Of a stretch of 32,898 nucleotides of DNA, positions 24,181 through 31,625 are shown piece by piece (position 1 is the first letter of the stretch; each line of letters begins with the position of its first letter). The translations under genes and the position numbers were made by a program. The stretch is from NCBI RefSeq assembly GCF_011320225.1, contig NZ_JAAOEN010000017.1:1-32898 (forward strand), written 5' to 3'. The notes under the pieces were generated by a model. That model was not told the origin of the DNA. It did no database searches and saw only the letters and a list, made by a program, of their open reading frames with translations. This DNA is from Phytoactinopolyspora limicola (lineage in GTDB: Bacteria > Actinomycetota > Actinomycetes > Jiangellales > Jiangellaceae).

Positions 24181-25367
24181 GGATGCCCATGCTGCGCCGA
24201 CGCAGATCCGACGATCTGCCAGGGGTCAGTGGGACCACCCGGCTAGACCATCGGACCAAGAATCTAACCAAGCGGTTGAAGCCGGGGGAGATCGCCATCA
24301 TCGATCACCTCGACATCGACCGGGTCAGTGCCGAAGCCCTGGTCGCGTGCGGAGTCGCGGCTGTCGTCAACGTACGGCCATCGGTCAGCGGCCGGTACCC
24401 CAACCTCGGCCCGGACATCATCGTCGCCGCCGGTATCCCGCTGATCGACGACGTCGGCCCAGACCTGTTCAGCGAGGTCCGCGAGGGTGAGGCGCTGCGC
24501 GTCGACGGAAACACGGTCTACCGCGACACCATCCAAGGCCCCGAGGCGTTGGCACACGGGTTGCGGCACACCGACGAGAGCCTGGCCAAGCTGATGCACG
24601 ACGCACGCGAGGGCTTGTCAGCACAGTTGGAAGCGTTCGCCGCGAACACCATGGAGTTCCTCAAGCGGGAACGCGAGCTGCTGCTCGACGGCGTCGGCGT
24701 GCCCGAGGTGCGAACCACCTTCGAGGACCGCCACGTGTTGATCGTCGTCCGCGGATATGACTACAAACGTGATCTCGTGGCGCTGCGGCCGTACATCCGC
24801 GAGTATCGGCCGCTGCTGGTGGGTGTCGACGGCGGCGCCGACGCTCTTCTGGAAGTGGGGCTCAAACCAGACATGATCGTCGGTGACATGGACTCCGTCT
24901 CTGACGACGCCCTGCTCAGCGGCGCCGAGCTGGTGGTTCACGCCTACCGGGACGGCCGCGCCCCCGGGTTGGGCCGGCTGGAACGGATGGGGCTGTCCGG
25001 CGTGCCCTTCCCGGCCGCGGGCACCAGCGAAGACATCGCCATGTTGCTCGCCGACGACAAAGGCGCCCAGCTCATCGTCGCGGTCGGTACCCACGCCACG
25101 CTGATGGAATTCCTCGACAAGGGTCGCTCGGGCATGGCTAGCACGTTCCTCACCCGACTACGGGTAGGTGGCAAGCTGGTGGACGCCAAGGGCGTCAGCC
25201 GGCTGTACCGCAGCCGGGTCTCCACCGGGTTGTTGTGGTTGCTGGTGCTGGCTGGCACCGTCGCCGTCGTCGCGGCCCTATTCTCCACCCCCACCGGTCA
25301 GGCGTATCTCGACGTCGTCGGCTCGTGGTGGGACCGATTCTTCTTCTGGCTTCGAGGACTGTTCTGA
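24177..25367 (+). CDS. steA: SteA-like cytokinesis protein (thiamin pyrophosphokinase-like domain)
   Basis: A 396-residue homologue of Rv1697 / SteA, which in Corynebacterium glutamicum acts with SteB at the division site to control peptidoglycan hydrolysis. The central and C-terminal part resembles the catalytic domain of thiamin pyrophosphokinase: LLVGVDGGADALLE and DMIVGDMDSVSDDAL (near residue 236). One hydrophobic helix near 350-371 (LLWLLVLAGTVAVVAALF) is followed by a short aromatic tail, so the N-terminal bulk should be cytoplasmic. The GTG start at 24177 overlaps the recN stop (GTGA); ATG 24183 is an alternative. The steB start follows the steA stop by 1 bp. A real pyrophosphokinase activity has not been shown for this family, as far as I know. 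Confidence 0.88.
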   Translation: MRMPMLRRRRSDDLPGVSGTTRLDHRTKNLTKRLKPGEIAIIDHLDIDRVSAEALVACGVAAVVNVRPSVSGRYPNLGPDIIVAAGIPLIDDVGPDLFSEVREGEALRVDGNTVYRDTIQGPEALAHGLRHTDESLAKLMHDAREGLSAQLEAFAANTMEFLKRERELLLDGVGVPEVRTTFEDRHVLIVVRGYDYKRDLVALRPYIREYRPLLVGVDGGADALLEVGLKPDMIVGDMDSVSDDALLSGAELVVHAYRDGRAPGLGRLERMGLSGVPFPAAGTSEDIAMLLADDKGAQLIVAVGTHATLMEFLDKGRSGMASTFLTRLRVGGKLVDAKGVSRLYRSRVSTGLLWLLVLAGTVAVVAALFSTPTGQAYLDVVGSWWDRFFFWLRGLF

Positions 25368-25368
25368 C

Positions 25369-26457
25369 GTGATCGATTTCCGATATCACCTCGTCTCCAT
25401 CATCGCGATCTTCTTCGCGCTGGCGGCGGGCATCGTGCTGGGCGCCGGCCCGCTGAGCGACACCATCGACGACACCCTGACCGATCAGACCTCCGACCTG
25501 CGTGAGGACAACCGCCGGCTGCGTGAACAGCTGGAGTTGGCCAACGAAGAACACGCATATCAAGAGGCGTTCGTTCAGGACCTCACGCCGGGCCTGGTGT
25601 CCGACCGGCTCGACGGCGAGCGGGTGGCCATCATCGCGCTGCCGGGATTCGACGAGGATGTCGTGGACGAGGTCCGTGAGGCCCTCGAACGGGCCGGCGC
25701 GCAGGCCGAGCTGACGGTGAACATCGACCCGACCTGGACCGACCCGGAGTCCGAGCCGGTGCTCGACCAGCTCGCTACCGACCTCGTCAGCTCCGGGACC
25801 GAGCTAGGTGGTGGTACCGGATTCGACCGTGGAGCCACGGTCCTGGCGGCGGCGCTACTCAACCCCTCAGCCGTCAACGGCGAGCCCGAGGCGGCGGCGA
25901 GCACGGTCGACACCACGGTGGTCACCGCGTATGCGGAGGCCGGCCTGATCCATCTGGAGCAGGACGCGTCCACGGCGCCGACCCTGGCGGTGGCGGTGGC
26001 TGGTCCGGTGTCGGGTGAAGACGCCGAAGAACGGTTGAGCCGGTTGGCTACCTTGACGGTGGAGCTGGATGCCAGCAGCGACGGCCTGGTAGTGGGCGGC
26101 CCGCCGGCAACGGCGGAGGGCGGCCTGCTAGCGGTCATCCGCAGTGGTGACATCGGTGACGACGTATCCACCGTCGACGTCGCCGACCTTCCGACGGGCC
26201 GCGTCGCGGTGGTGTTCGCACTGGCCGAGCAGTTGCGGGGAGATGCCGGCCACTACGGAATCGTTGGCGCCACGGATGGCGCGCTGGCGCAGCTGCCGGA
26301 CCCGGAGTCCAGTGGTGGTGACGGTGGCGGGAACGGTCCGACTGGCGACGGGGGCGACGCCGACGACGGGGGCGACGCCGACGAAGACGACGAAGGCGAC
26401 GAAGGCGACGACGCCGACGAAGACCCCGATCCGTCCGACGATGCGGATGAGGACTGA
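25369..26457 (+). CDS. steB: SteB/MctB-like membrane protein with acidic tail
   Basis: A 362-residue protein of the family called SteB in corynebacteria and MctB (Rv1698, copper homeostasis) in M. tuberculosis. A single transmembrane helix (about residues 6-28, HLVSIIAIFFALAAGIVLG) is followed by a coiled coil (LREDNRRLREQLELANEEH) and an extracellular domain. This is the topology expected for a partner of SteA across the membrane. The last 50 or so residues are almost only Asp, Glu and Gly. That tail is unusual and could bind cations, or it may be species-specific low complexity. GTG 25369 begins 1 bp after the steA stop, and the next gene overlaps by 1 bp (TGATG). The longer upstream frame merely overlaps steA. 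Confidence 0.87.
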   Translation: MIDFRYHLVSIIAIFFALAAGIVLGAGPLSDTIDDTLTDQTSDLREDNRRLREQLELANEEHAYQEAFVQDLTPGLVSDRLDGERVAIIALPGFDEDVVDEVREALERAGAQAELTVNIDPTWTDPESEPVLDQLATDLVSSGTELGGGTGFDRGATVLAAALLNPSAVNGEPEAAASTVDTTVVTAYAEAGLIHLEQDASTAPTLAVAVAGPVSGEDAEERLSRLATLTVELDASSDGLVVGGPPATAEGGLLAVIRSGDIGDDVSTVDVADLPTGRVAVVFALAEQLRGDAGHYGIVGATDGALAQLPDPESSGGDGGGNGPTGDGGDADDGGDADEDDEGDEGDDADEDPDPSDDADED

Positions 26458-27317
26458 TGGGCATGATGGGGCGAGCCGTTCGGCTGGCTGCCACGGCGGC
26501 GGTGGCCGGAGCCGCGACATGGGCGCTGACCAGGCGCTGGACCCGGCAGCCACCCGAGCTGTTCGCGGCGCCGGCCGGTCCGGATCGGCCGGCCGACCCG
26601 GCCGACGTATGGCGGCGGAAGAACTTCCACGGCGAGACCGTCTCCTTGGCTGCCGGCCCGGCCCTAGCGGTTGGTGCGGCGGCGGGGATCGCCGCTGCCC
26701 CCGGGCTTCGGGCAGGGACGCGGCTGGCGGGTATCGGCGCCGCGCTCGGTGTCGGTGCGGTTGGTCTGTATGACGACCTCGCCGGAAGCTCGTCGAGCAA
26801 GGGGTTACGCGGCCATTTGAGCGCGTTGCGGGACGGCGAGGTCACCAGCGGGTCGGTCAAGATCGGCGTCATTGGGCTCACCGGACTGGTCGGGTCCGCG
26901 TTGGTGAGTGACAACCTGACCGATGCCGTGATCGGTGGTGCCGCCGTGGCCGGGCACGCCAACGTGCTGAACCTGCTCGATCTTCGGCCTGGACGTGCCG
27001 GCAAGGCCGCGTTGATGCACGCGCCGCTGGTGTTCACGGGGCCCGCAGCCCCCGTCGGGGCAGCGGCGCTGGGCGCGATGGCCGCCGCGTTACCCGACGA
27101 CCTCGGTGAACGAACCATGTTGGGCGACGCCGGCGCCAACACGCTTGGTGCCCTACTCGGCCTGGCGTTGGTGGCCCGCGAGGGGCGGCGCGCCCGGTTG
27201 GCCCACCTCGTTGTGGTCACCGCGTTGACGCTGGCCAGCGAGAAGGTCAGCTTCACCGAGGTCATCGAGAAGACACCGGTCCTGCGGGACTTGGATCTCC
27301 TTGGCCGGCGTCGCTGA
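26457..27317 (+). CDS. MraY/WecA-like polyprenyl-phosphate sugar-phosphate transferase homologue
   Basis: A 286-residue multi-pass membrane protein related to the polyprenyl-phosphate N-acetylhexosamine-1-phosphate transferase family (MraY, WecA). Visible family marks are YDDLAG with Asp106-Asp107, followed by SSSSKGLRGH; the NxxNLLD segment with Asn169, Asn172 and Asp175; and MLGDAGANTLG with Asp224. About eight hydrophobic segments alternate with short loops. True MraY is longer and sits in the dcw cluster, so this is a paralogue. It may attach a sugar phosphate to undecaprenyl- or decaprenyl-phosphate, or it may have lost activity. Its place between steB and a MurJ homologue suggests an envelope role. 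ATG 26457 overlaps the steB stop by one base. Confidence 0.75.
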   Translation: MGMMGRAVRLAATAAVAGAATWALTRRWTRQPPELFAAPAGPDRPADPADVWRRKNFHGETVSLAAGPALAVGAAAGIAAAPGLRAGTRLAGIGAALGVGAVGLYDDLAGSSSSKGLRGHLSALRDGEVTSGSVKIGVIGLTGLVGSALVSDNLTDAVIGGAAVAGHANVLNLLDLRPGRAGKAALMHAPLVFTGPAAPVGAAALGAMAAALPDDLGERTMLGDAGANTLGALLGLALVAREGRRARLAHLVVVTALTLASEKVSFTEVIEKTPVLRDLDLLGRRR

Positions 27318-27324
27318 CCTCGAG

Positions 27325-27456
27325 ATGATCATTCTTGATCGGCGCCTGGTCGCTGTGCCGCGTGGGCGTAGCGGTGGTGGTGTCACGCTGGCCGTGGCCT
27401 GGTCAGGTGATGCCGTGGTGGTGGGGCGACACCGCGAACCTGGGGACACACCCTAA
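27325..27456 (+). CDS. Candidate 43-residue ORF immediately before murJ
   Basis: A short frame from ATG 27325 to TAA 27454-27456, whose stop abuts the murJ ATG at 27457 (TAAATG). It begins MIILDRRLVAV and has a hydrophobic, Val-rich middle. The upstream ribosome binding site is weak. The murJ ATG itself lacks a good Shine-Dalgarno sequence, so translation of this ORF could re-initiate at murJ. It may equally be chance. I recognise no homologue. Confidence 0.3.
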   Translation: MIILDRRLVAVPRGRSGGGVTLAVAWSGDAVVVGRHREPGDTP

Positions 27457-29055
27457 ATGCGGGCGCGGCGGGTAGCCGCGGGGATCACCGCGGGGATTGC
27501 CGGTGGTGCCGCGCTGATCGCGGCGATCAGCGTCATCGCCCGCGTCGTGGGGTTCGGCCGGCAACTCGTCTTTCAGTCCACCATCGGCCAGACAGTGCTG
27601 GGCGAGATCTTCGCGACCATCAACGCGCTGCCGAACGTGGTCTTCGAGATCGTCGCCGGTGGGGCGTTGGCCAGCGTGGTGGTGCCGCTGATCGCGGCGG
27701 CCGCGAGCCGCGGCGACACCGCCCACGTGCGGCAGACCGTGTCCGCTTTGCTCGGCTGGACGCTGCTGGTCCTCACCCCGGTGGTGCTCCTGGGCGCACT
27801 CTTGGCCGGGCCGATCACCGAGCTGATGTTGCGCGGCAAGGGTGGGGCCGAGGGTATAGAGGTCGGGCGCACCATGCTGTTGGTGTTCTTACCGCAGATC
27901 CCGCTCTATGGGATCGCCGTGGTCACCGCCGGAGTGCTCCAGGCACATCGCCGATTTCTCGCCGCCGCCCTCGCTCCGATCGTCTCCAGCCTGGTGGTCG
28001 CCGCGACGTTCGTGGTGTTCGCCGGCCTCTACGCCGGTGGCGACCGCAACGATCTCACGGCGCTGGACCGCCGATCGGAGCTGATCCTGGCCGGCGGCAC
28101 CACAGCCGGGGTATTGCTGCTCGCGCTGACCACGCTGGTGCCGATGCTGATCAGGACCACCGGGCTGCGGCCGACGCTGCGTTTCCCGCCCGGTGTGGCG
28201 CGCCGTGCCCGCGGCTTGGCCGGTGCCGGCATCGCGACGCTGGCTGCCCAGCAGCTCGCCTATTTGACGTCGTACCTGATGTCGAACGAACATGCCGGCA
28301 CTGGTGGCGCGGTGACCTTCCTGAACAGCTGGATGGTGTATCTGCTGCCGTACGCGGTGCTCGCGGTGCCGATCGCCACCGCGGCGTTCCCGCGGCTGAC
28401 GACCCATGCCGAGGATGACCCGGCAGCCTACGCGCGTACGTTGGCCGGCTCCACCCGGGCCGTGCTTGCTGCCTCCGGTATCGGAGCCGCGGTTCTGGTG
28501 GCCACCGCCTGGCCGGTGGCGCGGTTCTTCGCCCTCCTCGACCAGGGTGATGTGCCGGTCGAACGGATGGCTTGGGCGCTGGTGGCGTTCGCCCCGGGGC
28601 TTCTCGGCTACGGGCTGGTGGCTCACCTCGGCCGTGCCCTGTACGCGCGGGGGCGCGGCCGGGTGGCCGCGACCGCTACCGTGAGCGGCTGGTTGCTGGT
28701 TGCCGTGACCGCGGTGGTTCTGGCCGGCGCGGTGCAGGAGGAGCGGGTCACGGCCGCGCTCGGGGCGGCGCACTCGGCGGGCATGACGCTGGCCGGGGTG
28801 CTGCTGTTGCGGGGGGTGGCGCGAGACTCCGGTCCGGTAGCGTTGTTCGGGGTGGGACGGGCGCTGGTGCGTGTGGTGATGGCCGGGGCGGCCGGCGCCG
28901 CGGTGGGCTGGTGGGCGGCGACACTCCTCCCGGATGACAGCGGTGGCATGGTGTTGGCATCCGGCGTGATGGCCGCGGCAGCCGCCACCGCCGTGGCTGG
29001 CGCGGTAATAGTGGCGACCGACCGTGACGTCCGCCGCGTCGTCTTGAGACGATGA
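27457..29055 (+). CDS. murJ: MurJ/MviN-family lipid flippase
   Basis: A 532-residue membrane protein of the MOP exporter superfamily, MurJ branch, whose best-known member flips lipid II. About 14 hydrophobic helices are visible. Family-like blocks are ISVIARVVGFGRQLVF at the start, VFEIVAGGALASVVVPLI near 62, and LPYAVLAVPIATAAFPRL, the conserved part of TM9. The long regulatory C-terminal extension of mycobacterial MviN is absent, so this is the compact type. It may carry lipid II or another polyprenol-linked substrate made by the neighbouring transferase. The ATG is preceded directly by an in-frame stop codon, so no longer start exists in this frame. Confidence 0.87.
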   Translation: MRARRVAAGITAGIAGGAALIAAISVIARVVGFGRQLVFQSTIGQTVLGEIFATINALPNVVFEIVAGGALASVVVPLIAAAASRGDTAHVRQTVSALLGWTLLVLTPVVLLGALLAGPITELMLRGKGGAEGIEVGRTMLLVFLPQIPLYGIAVVTAGVLQAHRRFLAAALAPIVSSLVVAATFVVFAGLYAGGDRNDLTALDRRSELILAGGTTAGVLLLALTTLVPMLIRTTGLRPTLRFPPGVARRARGLAGAGIATLAAQQLAYLTSYLMSNEHAGTGGAVTFLNSWMVYLLPYAVLAVPIATAAFPRLTTHAEDDPAAYARTLAGSTRAVLAASGIGAAVLVATAWPVARFFALLDQGDVPVERMAWALVAFAPGLLGYGLVAHLGRALYARGRGRVAATATVSGWLLVAVTAVVLAGAVQEERVTAALGAAHSAGMTLAGVLLLRGVARDSGPVALFGVGRALVRVVMAGAAGAAVGWWAATLLPDDSGGMVLASGVMAAAAATAVAGAVIVATDRDVRRVVLRR

Positions 29056-29079
29056 TGCAAGACGCGGGAAGTAGGAACA

Positions 29080-30330
29080 GTGACCGAACTCATCCACGTG
29101 ACCTTCGTGTTGTCGACGAGCAGTGGGGGCGTCGGCCGGCATGTCCGTTCCGTCGTCGACCGGCTGCCTGCGCTGGGTGTCCTCCCGCGGGTGGTCGCCC
29201 CCGCAGCCACCGGCGCCACGTTCGGTTTCGACGTGCCGCCCCCCGGGGTGGCCACCGCGGCCGGATCGTCCTCGTCGGAACCCGACCCGCCCGGCGGCAC
29301 CAGCGGGGCGCCGCGGCCAACTGACCATCGTCGAGGCCGCGCGACTAGCCCGCTCACCGCGCCGGTGCCGCGCGCCGCGGAGTTTACCGCGGTGGAGATC
29401 CACACCCGCCCTCGGCCTCGCCAGGATCTGCAGGCCGTCCGGCAGCTGCGCCGCGCGGTGGCGGACGCCGACGTGGTCCACGCCCACGGGTTCCGCGCCG
29501 CCGCGTTGACCGGCCTGGCGCTCGGGCGCCGCCGGGATGGGCGGACACCGCTGGTGGCCACCTGGCACAACGCCGTGTTGGGTAGTGCACCCCGGCGGTA
29601 CGTCCTGGCCAGCCTGGAGCGGCTGGCCGCGCGGAGAGCCGACATCACTCTCGGGGCATCGCTCGACCTCGTCGAACGGGCCGCCGGGCTCGGTGCGTCC
29701 GACGCGCGGCTAGCCCCGGTGGCCGCCCCCGCTATGGCGCCGCCGGTCAAGGACCGGGAGGAGATCCGCGCCGAACTGGGGGCGGGCGAGCGGCCGGTGG
29801 TTCTCGCCGTCGGACGGCTCGCGCCGCAGAAAGACTATGAGACGCTGCTGTCCGCGGCCGTTCACTGGGAGACGCGGCAGCCACACCCGCTGGTGGTCGT
29901 CGCCGGTGACGGCCCGGAGATGGACCGATTGCGCCGAGACGCGGACAACGCTCGAGTGGACGTGCGTTTCCTGGGCCATCGCGACGACGTCCCCGACCTG
30001 CTGGCCGCTGCCGACGTCTACGTCATCACTTCGACGTGGGAGGCGCGGGCCCTGGTGGTGCAGGAGGCGATGCGGGCAGCGGTGCCCGTCGTCGCCACGG
30101 CCGTAGGTGGGCTACCCGAACTGGTCGGCGACGACGCCCTGCTGGTACCGCCCCGTCAACCCGGCGCCGTGGCCGCTGCCGTGGCGACACTTCTCGACCA
30201 TCCCGAGCACGCCCGCCAGTTGGTAGAACGGGGCCAGCGCCGGGCCGCGGGTTGGCCGGACGAGGACGCTACCGCCGCCCAACTGGCCGCGATCTACGCC
30301 GAGTTCGTCGCAGGCCACCGGCCCGGGTGA
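29080..30330 (+). CDS. GT4-family glycosyltransferase
   Basis: A 416-residue GT-B fold glycosyltransferase (GT4-type). The N-terminal domain has STSSGGVGRHVRSVVDRL (acceptor side) and DADVVHAHGFRAA. The C-terminal domain has VLAVGRLAPQKDYETLL, VVAGDGPEMDRLRRDA and the E-x7-E motif with Glu321 and Glu329 in TWEARALVVQEAM, which binds the nucleotide sugar. Residues about 45-100 form a Pro/Ser/Gly-rich, poorly conserved insertion. There is no membrane segment, so it acts on the cytoplasmic side. GTG 29080 lies 24 bp after murJ, with GTAGGA upstream. In many Actinobacteria pyrG follows a little further on; here synteny stops. Confidence 0.88.
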   Translation: MTELIHVTFVLSTSSGGVGRHVRSVVDRLPALGVLPRVVAPAATGATFGFDVPPPGVATAAGSSSSEPDPPGGTSGAPRPTDHRRGRATSPLTAPVPRAAEFTAVEIHTRPRPRQDLQAVRQLRRAVADADVVHAHGFRAAALTGLALGRRRDGRTPLVATWHNAVLGSAPRRYVLASLERLAARRADITLGASLDLVERAAGLGASDARLAPVAAPAMAPPVKDREEIRAELGAGERPVVLAVGRLAPQKDYETLLSAAVHWETRQPHPLVVVAGDGPEMDRLRRDADNARVDVRFLGHRDDVPDLLAAADVYVITSTWEARALVVQEAMRAAVPVVATAVGGLPELVGDDALLVPPRQPGAVAAAVATLLDHPEHARQLVERGQRRAAGWPDEDATAAQLAAIYAEFVAGHRPG

Positions 30331-30365
30331 TCGTCGGGTCTTACGGAGAGGACAGATCCCGACGA
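30331..30365 (+). terminator. Possible terminator of the steA-murJ-GT operon
   Basis: An 8-bp stem TCGTCGGG/CCCGACGA with a 19-nt loop starts directly after the glycosyltransferase stop codon. There is no U tract. Confidence 0.35.
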
Positions 30366-30660
30366 CCACCACGGGGTGGCGCTGATCCCACCCGGCCGCT
30401 ACCCGCTCTCAGGGCGGAGAAACGGGAGGTCGCGGTCGGTCGATAGCGGGGCGTTCGGCCTCGTGCTCCGCCACCAGTGGGACCAGCACGCCCTCGAAGC
30501 CCGCTCCCAAACCGGATGGCCGGCTGGCCACCTCACAGGGTTCTGGCGCAGGCTTCTCGCTGTCATCATGGTGGCAGGTAGAGGCGGACTTTGGACAGGG
30601 GCCAGTAGGCAGCCCGCGCCCGGAGCAGCGACGGCCGGCGCCACTGGCGCTGAGAATGGC

Positions 30661-30680
30661 CCAAAATCGGCGGATTTTGG
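30661..30680. promoter_or_regulatory. Inverted repeat, candidate XRE operator
   Basis: CCAAAATC-GGCG-GATTTTGG, a perfect 8-bp arm inverted repeat with a 4-bp spacer, 81 bp before the proposed start of the XRE gene and just before a promoter-like sequence. Autoregulators of this family often bind such sites. Confidence 0.5.
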
Positions 30681-30760
30681 ACTTCAACTTTTCGGCTGAA
30701 TCTCTAGTCTTGGATGGGGCGGCGTTCGACGCTTTCACCGCAGCGACGAAGGGATACGTG

Positions 30761-31045
30761 GTGGAATCAGGTGCGCCCATCTGGGATGTCATCAGGCATG
30801 CTCGTGAGGAAGAAGGTCTGAGCCAGCGCGAGCTGGCTGAGAACCTGGCCGTTCTCTCTGGCAACAGCTCGATTACTCGGGACGATGTGAAGCGGTGGGA
30901 GAGCGGGAAACGTATTCCGCGCCCGCGTTGGCGCTATTGGCTGAGCCGAGCGCTGCATATCCCGGCCGAGCTGTTGGAAACGGCGGCGCGCATCGCTCGC
31001 GTTCATCGTGCTCGCCGGAATCAGCGCGAGTCTGGCGACACCTGA
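30761..31045 (+). CDS. XRE-family helix-turn-helix regulator
   Basis: A small DNA-binding protein of 94 residues with a Cro/C1-type helix-turn-helix: REEEGLSQRELAENL (about 15-29), a slightly longer turn with SGNSSITRDDV, then VKRWESGKRIPRP (about 43-55). The RPRWRYWLSRAL segment that follows is common in actinobacterial regulators of this type. The start is not certain. GTG 30761 has GAAGGGA 6 bp upstream and leaves the inverted repeat and promoter-like sequence outside the gene. A longer frame from ATG 30656 (129 residues) has no good ribosome binding site. Targets are unknown. The gene lies in a region that breaks conserved synteny. Confidence 0.75.
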   Translation: MESGAPIWDVIRHAREEEGLSQRELAENLAVLSGNSSITRDDVKRWESGKRIPRPRWRYWLSRALHIPAELLETAARIARVHRARRNQRESGDT

Positions 31046-31625
31046 TCTTCTGAGCACGGTGGTGTCCGGTGAGCCACGTCTTCTTACCGCTCCATGACGC
31101 CAGCTGGCGTCGTGATGTGGTGTGATCTGGTACGGGCGGGTCTGGCATTCCGGCCCCGCGCGCTCTACGCTGGCGCAAGTGATGTGACCATGAGCATTGC
31201 TCAGCGAGAAGTCATCGGATCGCAGCACGCTGCCGAGCGCCATCAGCTCGGCGGCGCGTCCCCGCCGCGCTCCAAGCGCGTTCCCGTAGCAGGACAGACC
31301 TCTCTCCGCATCGCGTCCACCGGCCACCGCTCCGACCTTTGGCGGCCACCCGGCACGGCACCGGCCCGCTCCCCGGGCGGGTTCGGACCGCCGTCGGTAA
31401 GGACGTCCGACCAGCGGAAAGACAGCTCCCGCAAACAGGAAAGTTGCGCGTTGCAATCAATAGTGACAATGGGTCATCAAGGGGGTACGGTTTACCGATC
31501 TGGAATCACCAGAACACCGGTGTAGCGGAGGGAACCGGCTGGTGACTCCTGGCAGTCGTGCGGGGGTGTCCGGCGTCTTGCCGGGCACCTGACTGGGTAG
31601 GGCGGAGAAGAAGGAGAGCAGCAAG
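31046..31625. other. 580-bp region without a clear gene
   Basis: No convincing gene. GACGCCAGCTGGCGTC (31096-31111) is a perfect 16-bp palindrome 51 bp after the XRE gene. A strong hairpin lies at 31229-31255 (10-bp stem with one G-U pair, 7-nt loop). A frame of 143 codons from 31094 has no recognisable domain and no ribosome binding site. The AT-richer stretch 31440-31510 probably holds the promoter of the AraC gene. Confidence 0.5.
31229..31255 (+). terminator. Possible terminator hairpin
   Basis: The inner 7-bp stem GCCGAGC/GCTCGGC can be extended to 10 bp with one G-U pair, and the loop is 7 nt. It lies 184 bp after the XRE gene. The role is inferred only from the structure. Confidence 0.35.

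Larger units (their letters stand above)
30331..30760. other. Intergenic region after the glycosyltransferase
   Basis: These 430 bp contain no gene I recognise. TCGTCGGG at 30331-30338 and CCCGACGA at 30358-30365 form an 8-bp stem with a 19-nt loop and may end the upstream operon. At 30661-30680 there is a perfect 8-bp inverted repeat, and at 30683-30710 a promoter-like pair (TTCAAC, 16 bp, TAGTCT). Both probably belong to the XRE gene. AT content rises here compared with the neighbours. Confidence 0.55.

Noticed and set aside
26135-27265. A 376-codon minus-strand frame opposite steB and the transferase homologue
   Set aside because: Antisense to two conserved genes; low-complexity Arg/Pro/Ala composition, no domain.
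29220-29390. Frameshift in the glycosyltransferase N-terminal domain
   Set aside because: The Pro/Ser/Gly-rich stretch is unusual, but the frame stays open and conserved blocks lie on both sides in the same frame, so a linker insertion is the simpler reading.
27889-29568. A 559-codon minus-strand frame opposite murJ and the glycosyltransferase
   Set aside because: It spans two well-recognised genes on the other strand and has a His/Arg/Gly-rich composition typical of antisense shadows in GC-rich DNA.
30767-31456. A 229-codon minus-strand frame opposite the XRE gene
   Set aside because: It overlaps the recognisable helix-turn-helix gene, with no ribosome binding site and no recognisable domain.
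31094-31525. 143-codon forward frame between the XRE and AraC genes
   Set aside because: No ribosome binding site, no domain, mixed composition, and it begins inside a palindrome and crosses a strong hairpin.
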